From Flavobacterium sinopsychrotolerans (lineage in GTDB: Bacteria; Bacteroidota; Bacteroidia; Flavobacteriales; Flavobacteriaceae): a DNA stretch of 64,000 bases. The stretch spans positions 172,636 through 236,635 of the forward strand of contig NZ_FODN01000005.1 in the NCBI RefSeq assembly GCF_900110375.1. Reading direction: 5' to 3'. Position numbers and translations under genes: made by a program. Below, piece by piece: positions 1-8,941 of the stretch (position 1 is its first letter; every line of letters starts with the position of its first letter). The notes beneath the pieces were generated by a model that worked only from the letters and a program-made list of their open reading frames with translations, did not search any database and had not been told where the DNA came from.

Positions 1-651
1 ACCTTTGCTGAAAAAAAATAATGCAAAAAGCCCTGCACCCACCAATAATAATGGTATTAACCATTTTGCAGAGGAACTTTCTGCTTTTCTAACGTCATGG
101 ATTTTTCCTCTGATGTCATTGTCTATAGTACTGCCAAAGCCTAAATTCAACCCTGAAGGTGCTGCAGATAGAATATTCTCTTTTTGCGAAGACAACAAAC
201 TCTTTAAACTAGATAATGTCATTCCAGATTTTGCAAAATAACTCAACAGCATTGGAGCAGCCATTCCTAATAAAGAAGCTGCAGAAGAGTCTTTTATTCC
301 TGAAGTCCGCGCAATTACATCTGTAGTATCTGATTGCTTATTTTTAAACAATAAAGCCATTAATTTAGATCCTGAATCTAAGGCAGTAGAATTTCCATAA
401 CCTGTCAATAAAGAAGGAAGATTTGACAAAACATTATCGTAATTTGAACTATTCTCATTTATTAAATTCATTACACTTTCCATTGTGCTTGAGTCATTTG
501 ATTTATGAACTAATCCACTCAACAATGTTGGTATGGAGGCCGAAACACCTTTATAAACACCACTTTCTGATTCGCCTAACATAGTACTTGCTTTCGAAAT
601 AACATCTGGGGTAACATACCCTTTTAAAATATCCACTAAATTTGTTTCCAT
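1..651 (-). CDS. DUF937 domain protein, 3' part cut by window edge
   Basis: An open frame runs from ATG at 651 to the left edge without a stop (217 codons visible). The start METNLVDILKGYVTPDVISK, the Gly/Ser/Leu-rich helical repeats and the 'AASLLGMAAPMLLSYFAK' stretch match the DUF937 family. A hydrophobic segment (LIPLLLVGAGLFALFFF) near residues 200-215 looks like a membrane helix. In flavobacteria such proteins often continue into an OmpA-like peptidoglycan-binding domain, so the missing part may be that domain; this is inference. Function is unknown, probably envelope-associated. The overlapping plus-strand frame at 5-241 is a shadow of this gene. Confidence 0.8.
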   Translation of the reverse strand, partial: METNLVDILKGYVTPDVISKASTMLGESESGVYKGVSASIPTLLSGLVHKSNDSSTMESVMNLINENSSNYDNVLSNLPSLLTGYGNSTALDSGSKLMALLFKNKQSDTTDVIARTSGIKDSSAASLLGMAAPMLLSYFAKSGMTLSSLKSLLSSQKENILSAAPSGLNLGFGSTIDNDIRGKIHDVRKAESSSAKWLIPLLLVGAGLFALFFFSKG

Positions 652-902
652 GATTTTATGATTTTAAATTCCTATCAAATTTAATAATATTTTTTACCAA
701 ATACCTCATTTTCAGTTAATTAGTTTAAAATATATTGTTTAAATAGAAATTATTTGATTAATACAAAACACAAATAAGATTTCATTGTACAACTTCAACC
801 TCTTAAAACAAAGTCTATTTTATTGAAATTATTTTTTGGTTTAACCAAATCAAAAAAAATCAAACAAAACCAATACAGTCAAAATCTTCAGCCAACTTTG
901 CT

Positions 903-910
903 TATCTTTG
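903..910 (+). promoter_or_regulatory. -7 box TATCTTTG of lipA
   Basis: Exact match to the Bacteroidetes -7 consensus TAnnTTTG, 19 nt before the lipA start codon. No clear -33 TTTG was found at the expected distance. Confidence 0.6.
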
Positions 911-929
911 TGCTTCGAAAAATTGATAT

Positions 930-1799
930 ATGGAAACTGTTTTAGAAAATACTTTACCTGTAGGAAAACCGAAATGGTTAAAGGTAAAACTCCCAATTGG
1001 CCAAAAATATACAGAGCTCCGCGGCTTAGTTGATAAATATAGTTTGAACACGATTTGTACTTCTGGAAGTTGCCCAAACATGGGTGAATGCTGGGGCGAA
1101 GGAACAGCAACATTCATGATTTTAGGAAATGTGTGTACGCGTTCTTGTGGTTTTTGTGGTGTAAAAACTGGAAGACCAGAAACGGTAGACTGGGATGAGC
1201 CTGAAAAAGTGGCGCGTTCTATTAAAATCATGAACATCAAACATGCCGTAATTACTAGCGTTGACAGAGATGATTTGAAAGATGGTGGTTCTATCATTTG
1301 GATTGAAACCGTAAAAGCCATTCGCAGAATGAACCCAAATACAACGCTTGAAACTCTGATTCCTGATTTTCAAGGTATCGAAAGAAATATTGATAGAATC
1401 GTGGAAGCGAATCCGGAAGTGGTTTCGCATAATGTGGAAACCGTTCGCAGATTGACACGTGAAGTACGAATTCAGGCAAAATACGACCGAAGCCTGGAAG
1501 TGTTACGTTACTTGAAAGAAAAAGGAATCAACAGAACAAAGTCGGGAATTATGCTTGGTCTTGGTGAACAAGAGGAAGAAGTGTATCAAACAATGCGAGA
1601 TTTGCGTGAAGCCAATGTAGATATTGTAACGATAGGTCAATACTTGCAACCGAGCAAAAAACACTTGCCAGTGAAGGAATTTATAACCCCAGAACAATTT
1701 GCAAAATACGAGCAATTTGGTTTGGAATTAGGATTCCGCCACGTAGAAAGCGGACCATTGGTTCGTTCCTCTTACAAAGCACAAAAACATATATTGTAG
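930..1799 (+). CDS. lipA: Lipoyl synthase
   Basis: Radical-SAM enzyme that inserts two sulfur atoms into the octanoyl chain on carrier proteins (pyruvate and 2-oxoglutarate dehydrogenase E2, GcvH). The 289-residue protein has both iron-sulfur sites: the auxiliary CX4CX5C cluster at Cys43/48/54 and the radical-SAM CX3CX2C at Cys69/73/76 (CTRSCGFC). The C-terminal RSSY motif, which supplies the serine ligand of the auxiliary cluster, is present. Length is normal for the family. A -7 box lies 19 nt upstream. gap follows 79 nt later, across a hairpin-rich spacer, so the two are probably separate units. No lipB is next to it. Confidence 0.97.
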   Translation: METVLENTLPVGKPKWLKVKLPIGQKYTELRGLVDKYSLNTICTSGSCPNMGECWGEGTATFMILGNVCTRSCGFCGVKTGRPETVDWDEPEKVARSIKIMNIKHAVITSVDRDDLKDGGSIIWIETVKAIRRMNPNTTLETLIPDFQGIERNIDRIVEANPEVVSHNVETVRRLTREVRIQAKYDRSLEVLRYLKEKGINRTKSGIMLGLGEQEEEVYQTMRDLREANVDIVTIGQYLQPSKKHLPVKEFITPEQFAKYEQFGLELGFRHVESGPLVRSSYKAQKHIL

Positions 1800-1810
1800 T
1801 CGAATGTCAT

Positions 1811-1878
1811 AAAGTCAGAAAGTCGAAAGGCTTGATATCTTGACTTTCTGACTTTGACACTTTAAGACTTTAAGACTT
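1811..1878 (+). repeat. Intergenic hairpin plus tandem CTTTAAGA repeat
   Basis: A perfect 14-bp inverted repeat (1811-1824 with 1842-1855, 17-nt loop) made of AAAGTC units is followed by the tandem 'actttaag actttaag actt' at 1859-1878, which ends exactly at the gap start codon. Similar AAGTC-rich hairpins occur at 15494-15540 and 56258-56340. There is no U-tract directly after the stem, so a classical terminator is not certain. Confidence 0.7.
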
Positions 1879-2883
1879 ATGATAAGAATTGCCATAAATG
1901 GTTTTGGAAGAATCGGCAGGAATTTATTCCGATTACTTTTAAACCATCCCTCAATAGAAGTTGTTGCCATAAATGATATTGCTGATAAAAAAACAATGGC
2001 GCATTTAGTGAAATACGATAGTATTCACGGCGTTTTACCTTTTACAGTAAACGATGATGAGAAAGGAATTCTGGTAGATGGAAAACATTTTTTATTTTTT
2101 CACGAAAAAAATATTTCAAATCTGGATTGGAAAAGTCTAGACATTGATTATGTTGTGGAATCTACAGGGAAATACAAGACTTTTGAAGAACTCAATTCCC
2201 ATATTATTGCTGGGGCAAAAAAAGTAATTCTCTCCGCACCATCAGAAGTTGACACTATAAAAACGGTAGTACTTGGTGTAAATGATTTTATATTGGATGG
2301 CTCGGAAACTATTATTTCGAATGCTAGTTGCACGACGAATAATGCAGCCCCAATGATTAAAGTAATCAATGAACTTTGTGGTATAGAACAAGCTTATATT
2401 ACGACTATTCACTCCTACACAACAGACCAAAGTTTGCACGATCAACCGCATAAAGATTTGCGTAGAGCTCGCGGCGCAAGTCAATCTATTGTTCCTACAA
2501 CAACAGGTGCAGCAAAAGCATTGACAAAAATATTTCCTCAGTTCGAAGGTAAAATTGGCGGTTGTGGTATACGAGTGCCCGTTCCTGACGGTTCTTTGAC
2601 TGATATTACTTTCAATGTAAAACGTGCGGTGACCATTGATGAGATTAACGCAGCTTTCAAAATTGCCTCACAAACAAATTTGAAAGGTATTTTAGATTAT
2701 ACCGAAGACCCAATAGTTTCTGTTGATGTGATTGGCAATAAAAATTCATGTATATTTGATGCACAACTAACTTCTGTAATCGATAAAATGGTAAAAGTAG
2801 TTGGCTGGTATGATAATGAAATTGGATATTCATCAAGAATAATTGATTTAATTCTTTTAACAAACATGAAACACAACCAATAA
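1879..2883 (+). CDS. gap: Glyceraldehyde-3-phosphate dehydrogenase, type I
   Basis: Glycolytic/gluconeogenic dehydrogenase that converts glyceraldehyde 3-phosphate to 1,3-bisphosphoglycerate. The Rossmann start MIRIAINGFGRIGRN and Asp33 in the IND motif point to NAD use. The active-site motif SNASCTTN gives catalytic Cys151, with His178 in ITTIHSYTTDQ as the base. The S-loop RRARGASQSIVPTTTGAAKA is intact. At 334 residues it is full length. Flavobacteria often carry more than one gap gene, and a glycolytic rather than gluconeogenic role cannot be decided here. The histidine kinase gene starts only 15 nt downstream and may be cotranscribed. Confidence 0.96.
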   Translation: MIRIAINGFGRIGRNLFRLLLNHPSIEVVAINDIADKKTMAHLVKYDSIHGVLPFTVNDDEKGILVDGKHFLFFHEKNISNLDWKSLDIDYVVESTGKYKTFEELNSHIIAGAKKVILSAPSEVDTIKTVVLGVNDFILDGSETIISNASCTTNNAAPMIKVINELCGIEQAYITTIHSYTTDQSLHDQPHKDLRRARGASQSIVPTTTGAAKALTKIFPQFEGKIGGCGIRVPVPDGSLTDITFNVKRAVTIDEINAAFKIASQTNLKGILDYTEDPIVSVDVIGNKNSCIFDAQLTSVIDKMVKVVGWYDNEIGYSSRIIDLILLTNMKHNQ

Positions 2884-2898
2884 AAAAATCGGCTACGA

Positions 2899-5064
2899 AT
2901 GAAATATTTTTTCGTTTATGTACTTTTTTTTAATATGTTACTGTACTCTCAACCCAATGAGAAAACAGATAGCACTGCTTATTACAGCAGTTTGAGTAAC
3001 TCCAATATTCAAAATAATAATTATAAAAATGCATTATCGTATACTCAAAAAGCCATTCTTTACGCTACGAAAAATAAAAACATTAAAGACCAAGCACATC
3101 AAAACTTAAACCTCGGCGAAATATATTACAGTTTAAAAAAGTATGATGACGCCATCGAATCTTTTCTCAAAAGCGCTACACTACTTAAAAATTTTGACCC
3201 CACTCCAGATCATGCTGCTGTATATTACCATCTTGGCTCCTGTTACATGAAAAAAGAAAATTTTGACAGTGCTTCAATGTACTTTCAAAGAGCCAAATCT
3301 GCAAATGACATATTAAAAATTCCCGATACTGCTGAATTATTCAATCTCCAAAAAGGGCTGATTTACAAATCAAAAAACAAATTAAATTCTGCTTTATCCG
3401 TTTTCAAAACCATAATAGTAAAACCTAATACTCTGGATTTATTGAATACCAAAGCAGAGGCGTTATATCAAATTGGAAGCATTGAAGCTACTAAAAATAG
3501 AAATAATTTAGCATTAAACTATCTCAATAAAGCGTTACAATTAAATGGTAAAACGCAAAATCCAGAACAAAAATCTAACATCTTGCTTGCCCTAAGTTCC
3601 ATTTATGAAAAAATGTTAGATAAAAACAATGCTTATTCCTATTTAAAACAACACCTTAATCTGAAAGAGAGTATCACGATTTTGAACAATGAAAGACTCG
3701 GGATTGACGACTATCAAAAGTTTAAAGCTACCGAAAGGTTAAAGGAAATTGCCCAAACCAATTATGATAACAAGGAGCAAGAAAAAGCGAGTAAATTTTC
3801 TAAACTGATTAGTATCCTTGCTATTGCGTTGATTTCTATTTTATCCTTATTAAGTTTGTCTTTATACAAAAATAATATCATCCGAAATCAGTCCAATTTA
3901 TTGTTAAAAGAAAAAAATAAAGAATTAGAAGTTGCGAAAGACAAAGCCGAAAAAGCTTCGAAAGCAAGATCCGAATTTCTATCAACCGTTAGTCACGAAC
4001 TTCGTACGCCATTGAATGCCATCAACGGAATCACTCACTTATTATTAGAAGAAAACCCCAAGAAAACACAAATGGACTATTTGTCTTCTTTAAAATTTTC
4101 AGGAGATTATTTAACAAAATTTATTAATGAGATTTTAGAAATCAATAAAATCGAATCCAATAAATTTGAAATCGAATATACCAGTTTTAATCTAAAACAA
4201 CTTTTAATAAACATCCAAAATTCGTTAAAAGAATTAGCCTTTATCAATAATAACAATTTCAAACTTGAAATAGATCCTGCCATACCCGATTATCTGATTG
4301 GCGACACCACAAAATTATCCCAGATCATATTAAATTTGATAAACAACGCACTAAAATTCACGAAAAATGGTGTTGTTACGGTAATTGCTAATCTGGACTC
4401 GATAGAAGACAAAAAAGCTACCATCTATTTTGAAATTACAGATACAGGAATAGGAATACCCGAAGATAAATTACTGAGCGTTTTTGATAGTTTTTCACAA
4501 GGCTCAATTGAGGTCAACAGAAAATACGGCGGAACTGGTTTAGGATTAACCATCGTCAAAAAATTAACTAAAATTCTAGGTGGACAAATAAACCTAAAAA
4601 GCACAGTAGGGAAAGGTTCTACATTTTCATTTCATTTACTATTTCAAATAAGCGCACAACCTTCACTCATTGAAGCAAAACCAAAGACAAACTATCAAGC
4701 AAAATTATTAAACAAAAAAATACTACTTGTAGAAGACAATAAGATCAATCAAATGATTTCTAAAAAAATGCTTGAGAGAAAAGGCATTAATTGTACTATA
4801 ATAGATTGCGGAGAAGATGCCATTGAAATAGCAAAAAACAATAAATTTGATTTAATTCTGATGGATGTTCATTTACCGGGAATCAATGGAACAATTGCCA
4901 CACAAGAAATAAGAATATTTGATCCTACAACACCAATAATAGCTCTTACAGCTATTTCATTGAATGAAAATCGCGACATGCTATTATCATTTGGCATGAA
5001 CGATGTAATTACTAAACCGTTCATACCAGAAGAATTTTATACTGTGATTGCTGAATATATTTAG
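2899..5064 (+). CDS. TPR-containing hybrid sensor histidine kinase/response regulator
   Basis: A 721-residue membrane signalling protein. A signal peptide (residues 1-18) is followed by TPR-like helical repeats to about residue 270, presumably periplasmic. A membrane helix at about 302-323 leads into a short coiled coil. The HisKA dimerisation domain carries His366 in SHELRTPLNA. The HATPase domain shows the N box (LNLINNALKFT), G1 (DTGIGIP) and G2 (GGTGLGL). A receiver domain at about 607-721 has acidic pocket Glu612/Asp613, phospho-acceptor Asp656 and Lys706. No separate regulator gene is adjacent, so phosphate probably passes to a distant phosphotransfer partner. The signal sensed is unknown. 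Its stop lies 2 bp from that of convergent punA, leaving no room for a terminator. Confidence 0.93.
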   Translation: MKYFFVYVLFFNMLLYSQPNEKTDSTAYYSSLSNSNIQNNNYKNALSYTQKAILYATKNKNIKDQAHQNLNLGEIYYSLKKYDDAIESFLKSATLLKNFDPTPDHAAVYYHLGSCYMKKENFDSASMYFQRAKSANDILKIPDTAELFNLQKGLIYKSKNKLNSALSVFKTIIVKPNTLDLLNTKAEALYQIGSIEATKNRNNLALNYLNKALQLNGKTQNPEQKSNILLALSSIYEKMLDKNNAYSYLKQHLNLKESITILNNERLGIDDYQKFKATERLKEIAQTNYDNKEQEKASKFSKLISILAIALISILSLLSLSLYKNNIIRNQSNLLLKEKNKELEVAKDKAEKASKARSEFLSTVSHELRTPLNAINGITHLLLEENPKKTQMDYLSSLKFSGDYLTKFINEILEINKIESNKFEIEYTSFNLKQLLINIQNSLKELAFINNNNFKLEIDPAIPDYLIGDTTKLSQIILNLINNALKFTKNGVVTVIANLDSIEDKKATIYFEITDTGIGIPEDKLLSVFDSFSQGSIEVNRKYGGTGLGLTIVKKLTKILGGQINLKSTVGKGSTFSFHLLFQISAQPSLIEAKPKTNYQAKLLNKKILLVEDNKINQMISKKMLERKGINCTIIDCGEDAIEIAKNNKFDLILMDVHLPGINGTIATQEIRIFDPTTPIIALTAISLNENRDMLLSFGMNDVITKPFIPEEFYTVIAEYI

Positions 5065-5066
5065 AT

Positions 5067-5879
5067 TTAATAATTCAGAATCAATTCCTTTATAAGGCTT
5101 CTCACTTTTGGTTCCGCTTCTTTAGCAGCTTCCAAAACTTCATCATGAGAGATTGTTCCAATACTTTCTTCGTTACCCATATCGGTAATTACGGAAATAC
5201 CAAATGTTTCCAAATCCATGTGACGTGCCACAATTACTTCTGGAACGGTTGACATTCCCACACAATCTGCACCCAGAATTTTCACCATTTTGTATTCTGC
5301 CAAAGTTTCAAAAGTTGGACCTTGTAACCCCAAATAAATTCCTTCATGAACCTCGATACTCAATTCTTTAGCTAATTCAGTAGCTTTCGCAATCATTTTT
5401 CTCGAATACGGTTCGCTCATATTTACAAAACGAGGTCCAAAACGTTCGTCATTTTTACCTCGCAAAGGATGTTCCGGCGTCATATTGATATGATCTGTAA
5501 TCATCACAACAGATCCTACTTTGTAACTTGGATTTACACCACCTGACGCATTTGAAACTACCAGTTTCTCCACACCTAAAAATTTCATCACTCTTACCGG
5601 AAAAGTAACTTCGGTCATCGAATAGCCTTCATAAAAATGAAAACGTCCTTGCATGGCTACAACTTTCTTGTCTCCTATTGTTCCAAAAACTAATGCGCCT
5701 TTGTGTCCTTGCACTGTTGATACCGGAAAATTTGGAATTTCATTGTACGGCAGCGTAAATTCTACTTTCATTTCGTCCGTAAAACTCCCTAATCCTGAGC
5801 CTAAAATCACACCGTATTCTGGTGTAAAATCAATTCTTTCCTTAATATAACTAACGGTTTCTTGTACTTGTTCCCACAT
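5067..5879 (-). CDS. punA: Purine nucleoside phosphorylase, trimeric type
   Basis: Phosphorolysis of purine nucleosides to base and ribose 1-phosphate (purine salvage). The 270-residue protein aligns end to end by eye with trimeric PNPs: GSGLGS phosphate loop (Ser28), QGHKG (His59), GRFHFYEGY, GPTFET (Glu191) and GMSTVPEVIVARH. At the base-contact position, where human PNP has Asn243 in 'ITN', this protein has Asp233 in ITDMG. That could widen specificity to 6-aminopurines (inference). The start overlaps the end of lpxK by 29 bp, so the two genes form an operon. Confidence 0.93.
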   Translation of the reverse strand: MWEQVQETVSYIKERIDFTPEYGVILGSGLGSFTDEMKVEFTLPYNEIPNFPVSTVQGHKGALVFGTIGDKKVVAMQGRFHFYEGYSMTEVTFPVRVMKFLGVEKLVVSNASGGVNPSYKVGSVVMITDHINMTPEHPLRGKNDERFGPRFVNMSEPYSRKMIAKATELAKELSIEVHEGIYLGLQGPTFETLAEYKMVKILGADCVGMSTVPEVIVARHMDLETFGISVITDMGNEESIGTISHDEVLEAAKEAEPKVRSLIKELILNY

Positions 5880-6876
5880 AATCTAAAATTGTTTTATTAA
5901 AATTTTCACTTCCTGAAATGAAAGAGCTTTGTATTGGCAAATAGAAAAGTTGTTCGTTTGGCAAACTTCCCTTTAAACGCACATAATCTTTTTCGGTAGT
6001 GATAATAATGTTGTTTTGAGCTAAATTTTTAATTTCTAAAATGTCTTTATCGGTAAAATTATGATGGTCCGGAAAAGACAAACAGACATCATTGGTATCT
6101 TGTAAATAAGCAAAAAACGGTTCCGGTTTTGCAATTCCTGCAACCAATACTTTAGCAGCAGCTTGAATTTCATTTACATTTATTTTTCGGTTTTTCCCGT
6201 AAATAAATTCTTCGTAAGCTATAAAAGTAAAGTACAATTCCTGATTTGCACTAACTTTTAACCTCTTTTTAATCATATTCTGTTCGTCAAGCGAAAGATT
6301 AAATGGACATTTGGTTACAATAATGGTATCAGCTCTTTTTGCTCCTTTTCGGCTTTCGCGCAAATTTCCGGTTGGCAACATCCAATCATCTGAATACAAA
6401 TCGCCGTACGAAGTGAGTAAAATGTAAAAACCCGCTTTTACTTTTCGATGTTGAAAAGCATCATCAAGCAAGATAATTTCTGGTTTTTCTGTTTGCGAAA
6501 GCAATTGTTCTATCCCGTTCTTTCTATCGGCATCAACTGCAACTTTTATCGATGGGAATTTTTGAAAAAATTGAAAAGGTTCATCCCCAAGAATTTTTGC
6601 ATTTGTACCGGCTTGCGCCAAAATAAAACCTTTTGATTGTCTTTTATAACCACGACTTAACGTGGCAATTTTATATTTATTCGAAAGCAACCGAATCAAA
6701 TATTCGATTTGAGGTGTTTTTCCGGTTCCGCCAACGCTGAGATTTCCGACAGCAATAACAGGCAAATCAAAAGAGTACGATTTTAAAATCCCTTTATCAA
6801 AAAGAAAATTACGAATACTCGTTATGAGACCATATAAAATGGCAAACGGAAAGAGTATTTTTCGCAGTAAATTCAT
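5851..6876 (-). CDS. lpxK: Tetraacyldisaccharide 4'-kinase
   Basis: Inner-membrane lipid A enzyme that phosphorylates the 4' position of the tetraacyl-disaccharide precursor. The 341-residue protein starts with a membrane-anchoring hydrophobic segment (MNLLRKILFPFAILYGLITS). It carries the family P-loop AVGNLSVGGTGKTPQIEYLI at about 41-60 and the DDAFQHRKV motif. It is the promoter-proximal gene of an lpxK-punA pair with a 29-bp overlap, although the two pathways are unrelated. It diverges from the Nif3-like gene across a 149-bp spacer that holds a long inverted repeat. Confidence 0.94.
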   Translation of the reverse strand: MNLLRKILFPFAILYGLITSIRNFLFDKGILKSYSFDLPVIAVGNLSVGGTGKTPQIEYLIRLLSNKYKIATLSRGYKRQSKGFILAQAGTNAKILGDEPFQFFQKFPSIKVAVDADRKNGIEQLLSQTEKPEIILLDDAFQHRKVKAGFYILLTSYGDLYSDDWMLPTGNLRESRKGAKRADTIIVTKCPFNLSLDEQNMIKKRLKVSANQELYFTFIAYEEFIYGKNRKINVNEIQAAAKVLVAGIAKPEPFFAYLQDTNDVCLSFPDHHNFTDKDILEIKNLAQNNIIITTEKDYVRLKGSLPNEQLFYLPIQSSFISGSENFNKTILDYVGTSTRNR

Positions 6877-6893
6877 TTTACGAAGATAAATTT

Positions 6894-7022
6894 TTAGCTA
6901 CGAATTACACGAATTACCACCAATTAATTTACGGTAAAATAATAAAGCTTTATCTTTGATTATAATTTAAAAATTGAATTTTCACTTTTTACTTCATGAA
7001 AATTCGTGTAATTCTTGGCTAA
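6894..7022. repeat. Long inverted repeat with ACGAATTACACGAATT arms
   Basis: The arm at 6894-6915 (core cgaattacacgaatt) pairs with 7001-7022 (core aattcgtgtaattc), 22 nt each with about three mismatches and an 85-nt loop. It fills the spacer between divergent lpxK and the Nif3-like gene. I recall similar ACGAATT-type intergenic repeats in other Flavobacterium genomes, but that memory is unverified. The right arm ends 3 nt before the Nif3 start codon. Confidence 0.7.
6951..6958 (+). promoter_or_regulatory. -7 box TATCTTTG of the Nif3-like gene
   Basis: Exact TAnnTTTG match inside the loop of the inverted repeat, 67 nt before the downstream start codon. A transcript from here would carry the right repeat arm in its 5' leader. 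Confidence 0.5.
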
Positions 7023-7025
7023 TCT

Positions 7026-8120
7026 ATGAAAATCAAAGAAATAATTTCCGTGCTCGAAGAAATGGCGCCACTCGCCTATGCTGAAGATTTTGACAATGTC
7101 GGATTGTTGGTTGGAAACCAAGATGAAGAAGCAACCGGAATTTTGGTTTGCCATGATGCTTTGGAAAATATAATTGACGAAGCGATTGTAAAAAATTGTA
7201 ATCTGATGGTTTGTTTTCATCCGATATTATTTTCTGGTTTGAAAAAAATTACGGGAAAAAACTACGTGGAACGAGCCGTCATTAAAGCTATAAAAAATGA
7301 CATCGCCATTTACGCCGTTCATACCGCACTAGACAATCATCAAGAAGGCGTGAATAAAATATTCAGTGACGCATTAGGATTAGTAAATACTAAAATCCTG
7401 ATTCCGAAGCAAAACTTCATTCGGAAATTAGTGACTTTTACCATTACTGAAAATGCGGAAGAAGTGCGAAATGCACTGTTTGACGCCGGAGCAGGAAATA
7501 TTGGCAACTATGAAAATTGTAGTTTTAATTCGAAAGGAATTGGAACATATATGGGAAATGAACACAGCAATCCGCAAGTTGGAGAGCGTTTTGAGTTTGT
7601 TCAGGGAGACGAAATTAAAATTGAAGTCACTTTCGAAAAGCATTTGGAAAACAAAATCCTGAAAGCATTATTCAAAAGCCACGCGTACGAAGAAGTCGCA
7701 TACGAGATTTATGAGTTGCAAAACCAACATCAAAATATTGGTTTGGGAATGATTGGCGAATTAAAAAATCCCATGAGTGAAAAAGAGTTTCTGCTTTTCG
7801 CAAAAGAAAAAATGCAATGTGGCGGAATTCGACATTCAAACTTTATAGGAAAGGAAATTAAAAAAGTCGCAGTTCTTGGCGGAGCAGGAAGTTTTGCGAT
7901 AAAAAATGCGATTCAGGCTGGAGCCGATGCTTATTTGACTGCCGATTTGAAATACCATCAGTTTTATGAAGCTGAAAACAAGTTACTTTTGGCCGATATT
8001 GGACATTTTGAGAGCGAACGCTATACAAAAAATTATATTGTAGAGTATCTTCGAAAAAAAATCCTTAATTTTGCAGTTATTTTATCAGAAGAAAATTCAA
8101 ATCCAGTTAAGTACTTATAG
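7026..8120 (+). CDS. Nif3-like dinuclear metal-centre hexameric protein (DUF34)
   Basis: A 364-residue member of the DUF34/NIF3 family, often labelled GTP cyclohydrolase 1 type 2-like. Metal ligands expected in the family are visible: HP in VCFHPILFSG, HTALDNHQEGVN, and the C-terminal GHFESER. The central insertion (about 125-240) is the PII-like domain seen in longer members. Biological function of the family is not settled. The coiled-coil zinc-ribbon-type gene begins 3 nt after the stop; the two are a conserved pair in many bacteria, which suggests a shared role. Confidence 0.9.
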   Translation: MKIKEIISVLEEMAPLAYAEDFDNVGLLVGNQDEEATGILVCHDALENIIDEAIVKNCNLMVCFHPILFSGLKKITGKNYVERAVIKAIKNDIAIYAVHTALDNHQEGVNKIFSDALGLVNTKILIPKQNFIRKLVTFTITENAEEVRNALFDAGAGNIGNYENCSFNSKGIGTYMGNEHSNPQVGERFEFVQGDEIKIEVTFEKHLENKILKALFKSHAYEEVAYEIYELQNQHQNIGLGMIGELKNPMSEKEFLLFAKEKMQCGGIRHSNFIGKEIKKVAVLGGAGSFAIKNAIQAGADAYLTADLKYHQFYEAENKLLLADIGHFESERYTKNYIVEYLRKKILNFAVILSEENSNPVKYL

Positions 8121-8123
8121 AAT

Positions 8124-8903
8124 ATGGCGAATACGAAAGAATTAAGTGTTGAGGACAAGTTAAGAGCAATTTACGATTTACAACTTATTGACTCTAGAAT
8201 TGACGAAATCAGAAACGTAAGAGGAGAACTTCCTTTAGAAGTAGAAGATTTAGAAGATGAAGTGGCTGGTTTAAGCACACGTTCAGAAAAATTGAAAGGA
8301 GAACTTGAAGTTATCGAGGATCTAATCAAATCAAAAAAGAATGCAATTGATGAGCACAAAGAAGCTATCAAAAAATATACTAAGCAACAAGAAACTGTTC
8401 GTAACAACAGAGAATTTAATTCGTTGACTAAAGAAATTGAATTTCAAGAATTAGAAATTCAATTGTCAGAAAAACAAATTAAAGAAATGAAAGCTTCTAT
8501 CGAACACAAGAAAGAAGTAATTTCAAGTTCTAAAGAAAGATTAGAAGCAAAATCAAATCACTTAAAGCATAAAAAGTCTGAGCTAGATGCTATCATGGCT
8601 GAAACTGCTAAAGAAGAAGCATTCTTGTCTGAGAAATCAGCAGAATTCCAAGCTTTAATTGAAGAAAGATTATTGAAAGCTTACACAAGAATCAGAAGTA
8701 GCGTTCGTAATGGTTTAGCTGTAGTTTCTATCGAAAGAGGAGCATCTGCAGGATCATTCTTCACTATTCCACCACAGACACAAGTAGAAATTGCTTCTAG
8801 AAAGAAAATCATAACTGATGAACACTCCGGAAGAATATTAGTCGACAGTTCATTGGCTGACGAAGAAAAAGAGAAAATGGAACAATTGTTTTCTAAATTC
8901 TAA
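8124..8903 (+). CDS. Coiled-coil protein of the C4-type zinc ribbon family, cysteines absent
   Basis: A 259-residue protein whose residues 25-185 are an almost unbroken Lys/Glu-rich antiparallel coiled coil. The C-terminal segment (IPPQTQVEIASRKKIITDEHSGRILVD) is homologous in layout to the zinc ribbon of the family, where CxxC pairs normally sit around 'C..CGRIL'. Here there is no cysteine anywhere in the protein, so it cannot form that zinc site. Function is unknown. It directly follows the Nif3-like gene (3-nt gap) and is closed by a strong terminator at 8912-8941. Confidence 0.85.
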   Translation: MANTKELSVEDKLRAIYDLQLIDSRIDEIRNVRGELPLEVEDLEDEVAGLSTRSEKLKGELEVIEDLIKSKKNAIDEHKEAIKKYTKQQETVRNNREFNSLTKEIEFQELEIQLSEKQIKEMKASIEHKKEVISSSKERLEAKSNHLKHKKSELDAIMAETAKEEAFLSEKSAEFQALIEERLLKAYTRIRSSVRNGLAVVSIERGASAGSFFTIPPQTQVEIASRKKIITDEHSGRILVDSSLADEEKEKMEQLFSKF

Positions 8904-8911
8904 TTACATTT

Positions 8912-8941
8912 AAGTCCCGATACACATCGGGACTTTTTTTT
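8912..8941 (+). terminator. Rho-independent terminator touching the next start codon
   Basis: Stem AAGTCCCGAT (8912-8921), loop ACAC, complementary arm 8926-8935, then a T-run to 8941. The next gene's ATG starts at 8942, with no space for a separate leader. Confidence 0.9.

Noticed and set aside
5..241. Plus-strand 78-residue frame at the left edge
   Set aside because: It lies antisense within a long open minus-strand frame (651 to edge) with clear DUF937-like sequence, so it is a shadow.
5062..5069. Two-base gap between convergent hybrid kinase and punA as a sign of sequence loss
   Set aside because: Both genes have normal C-termini, so tight convergent packing is the simpler reading.
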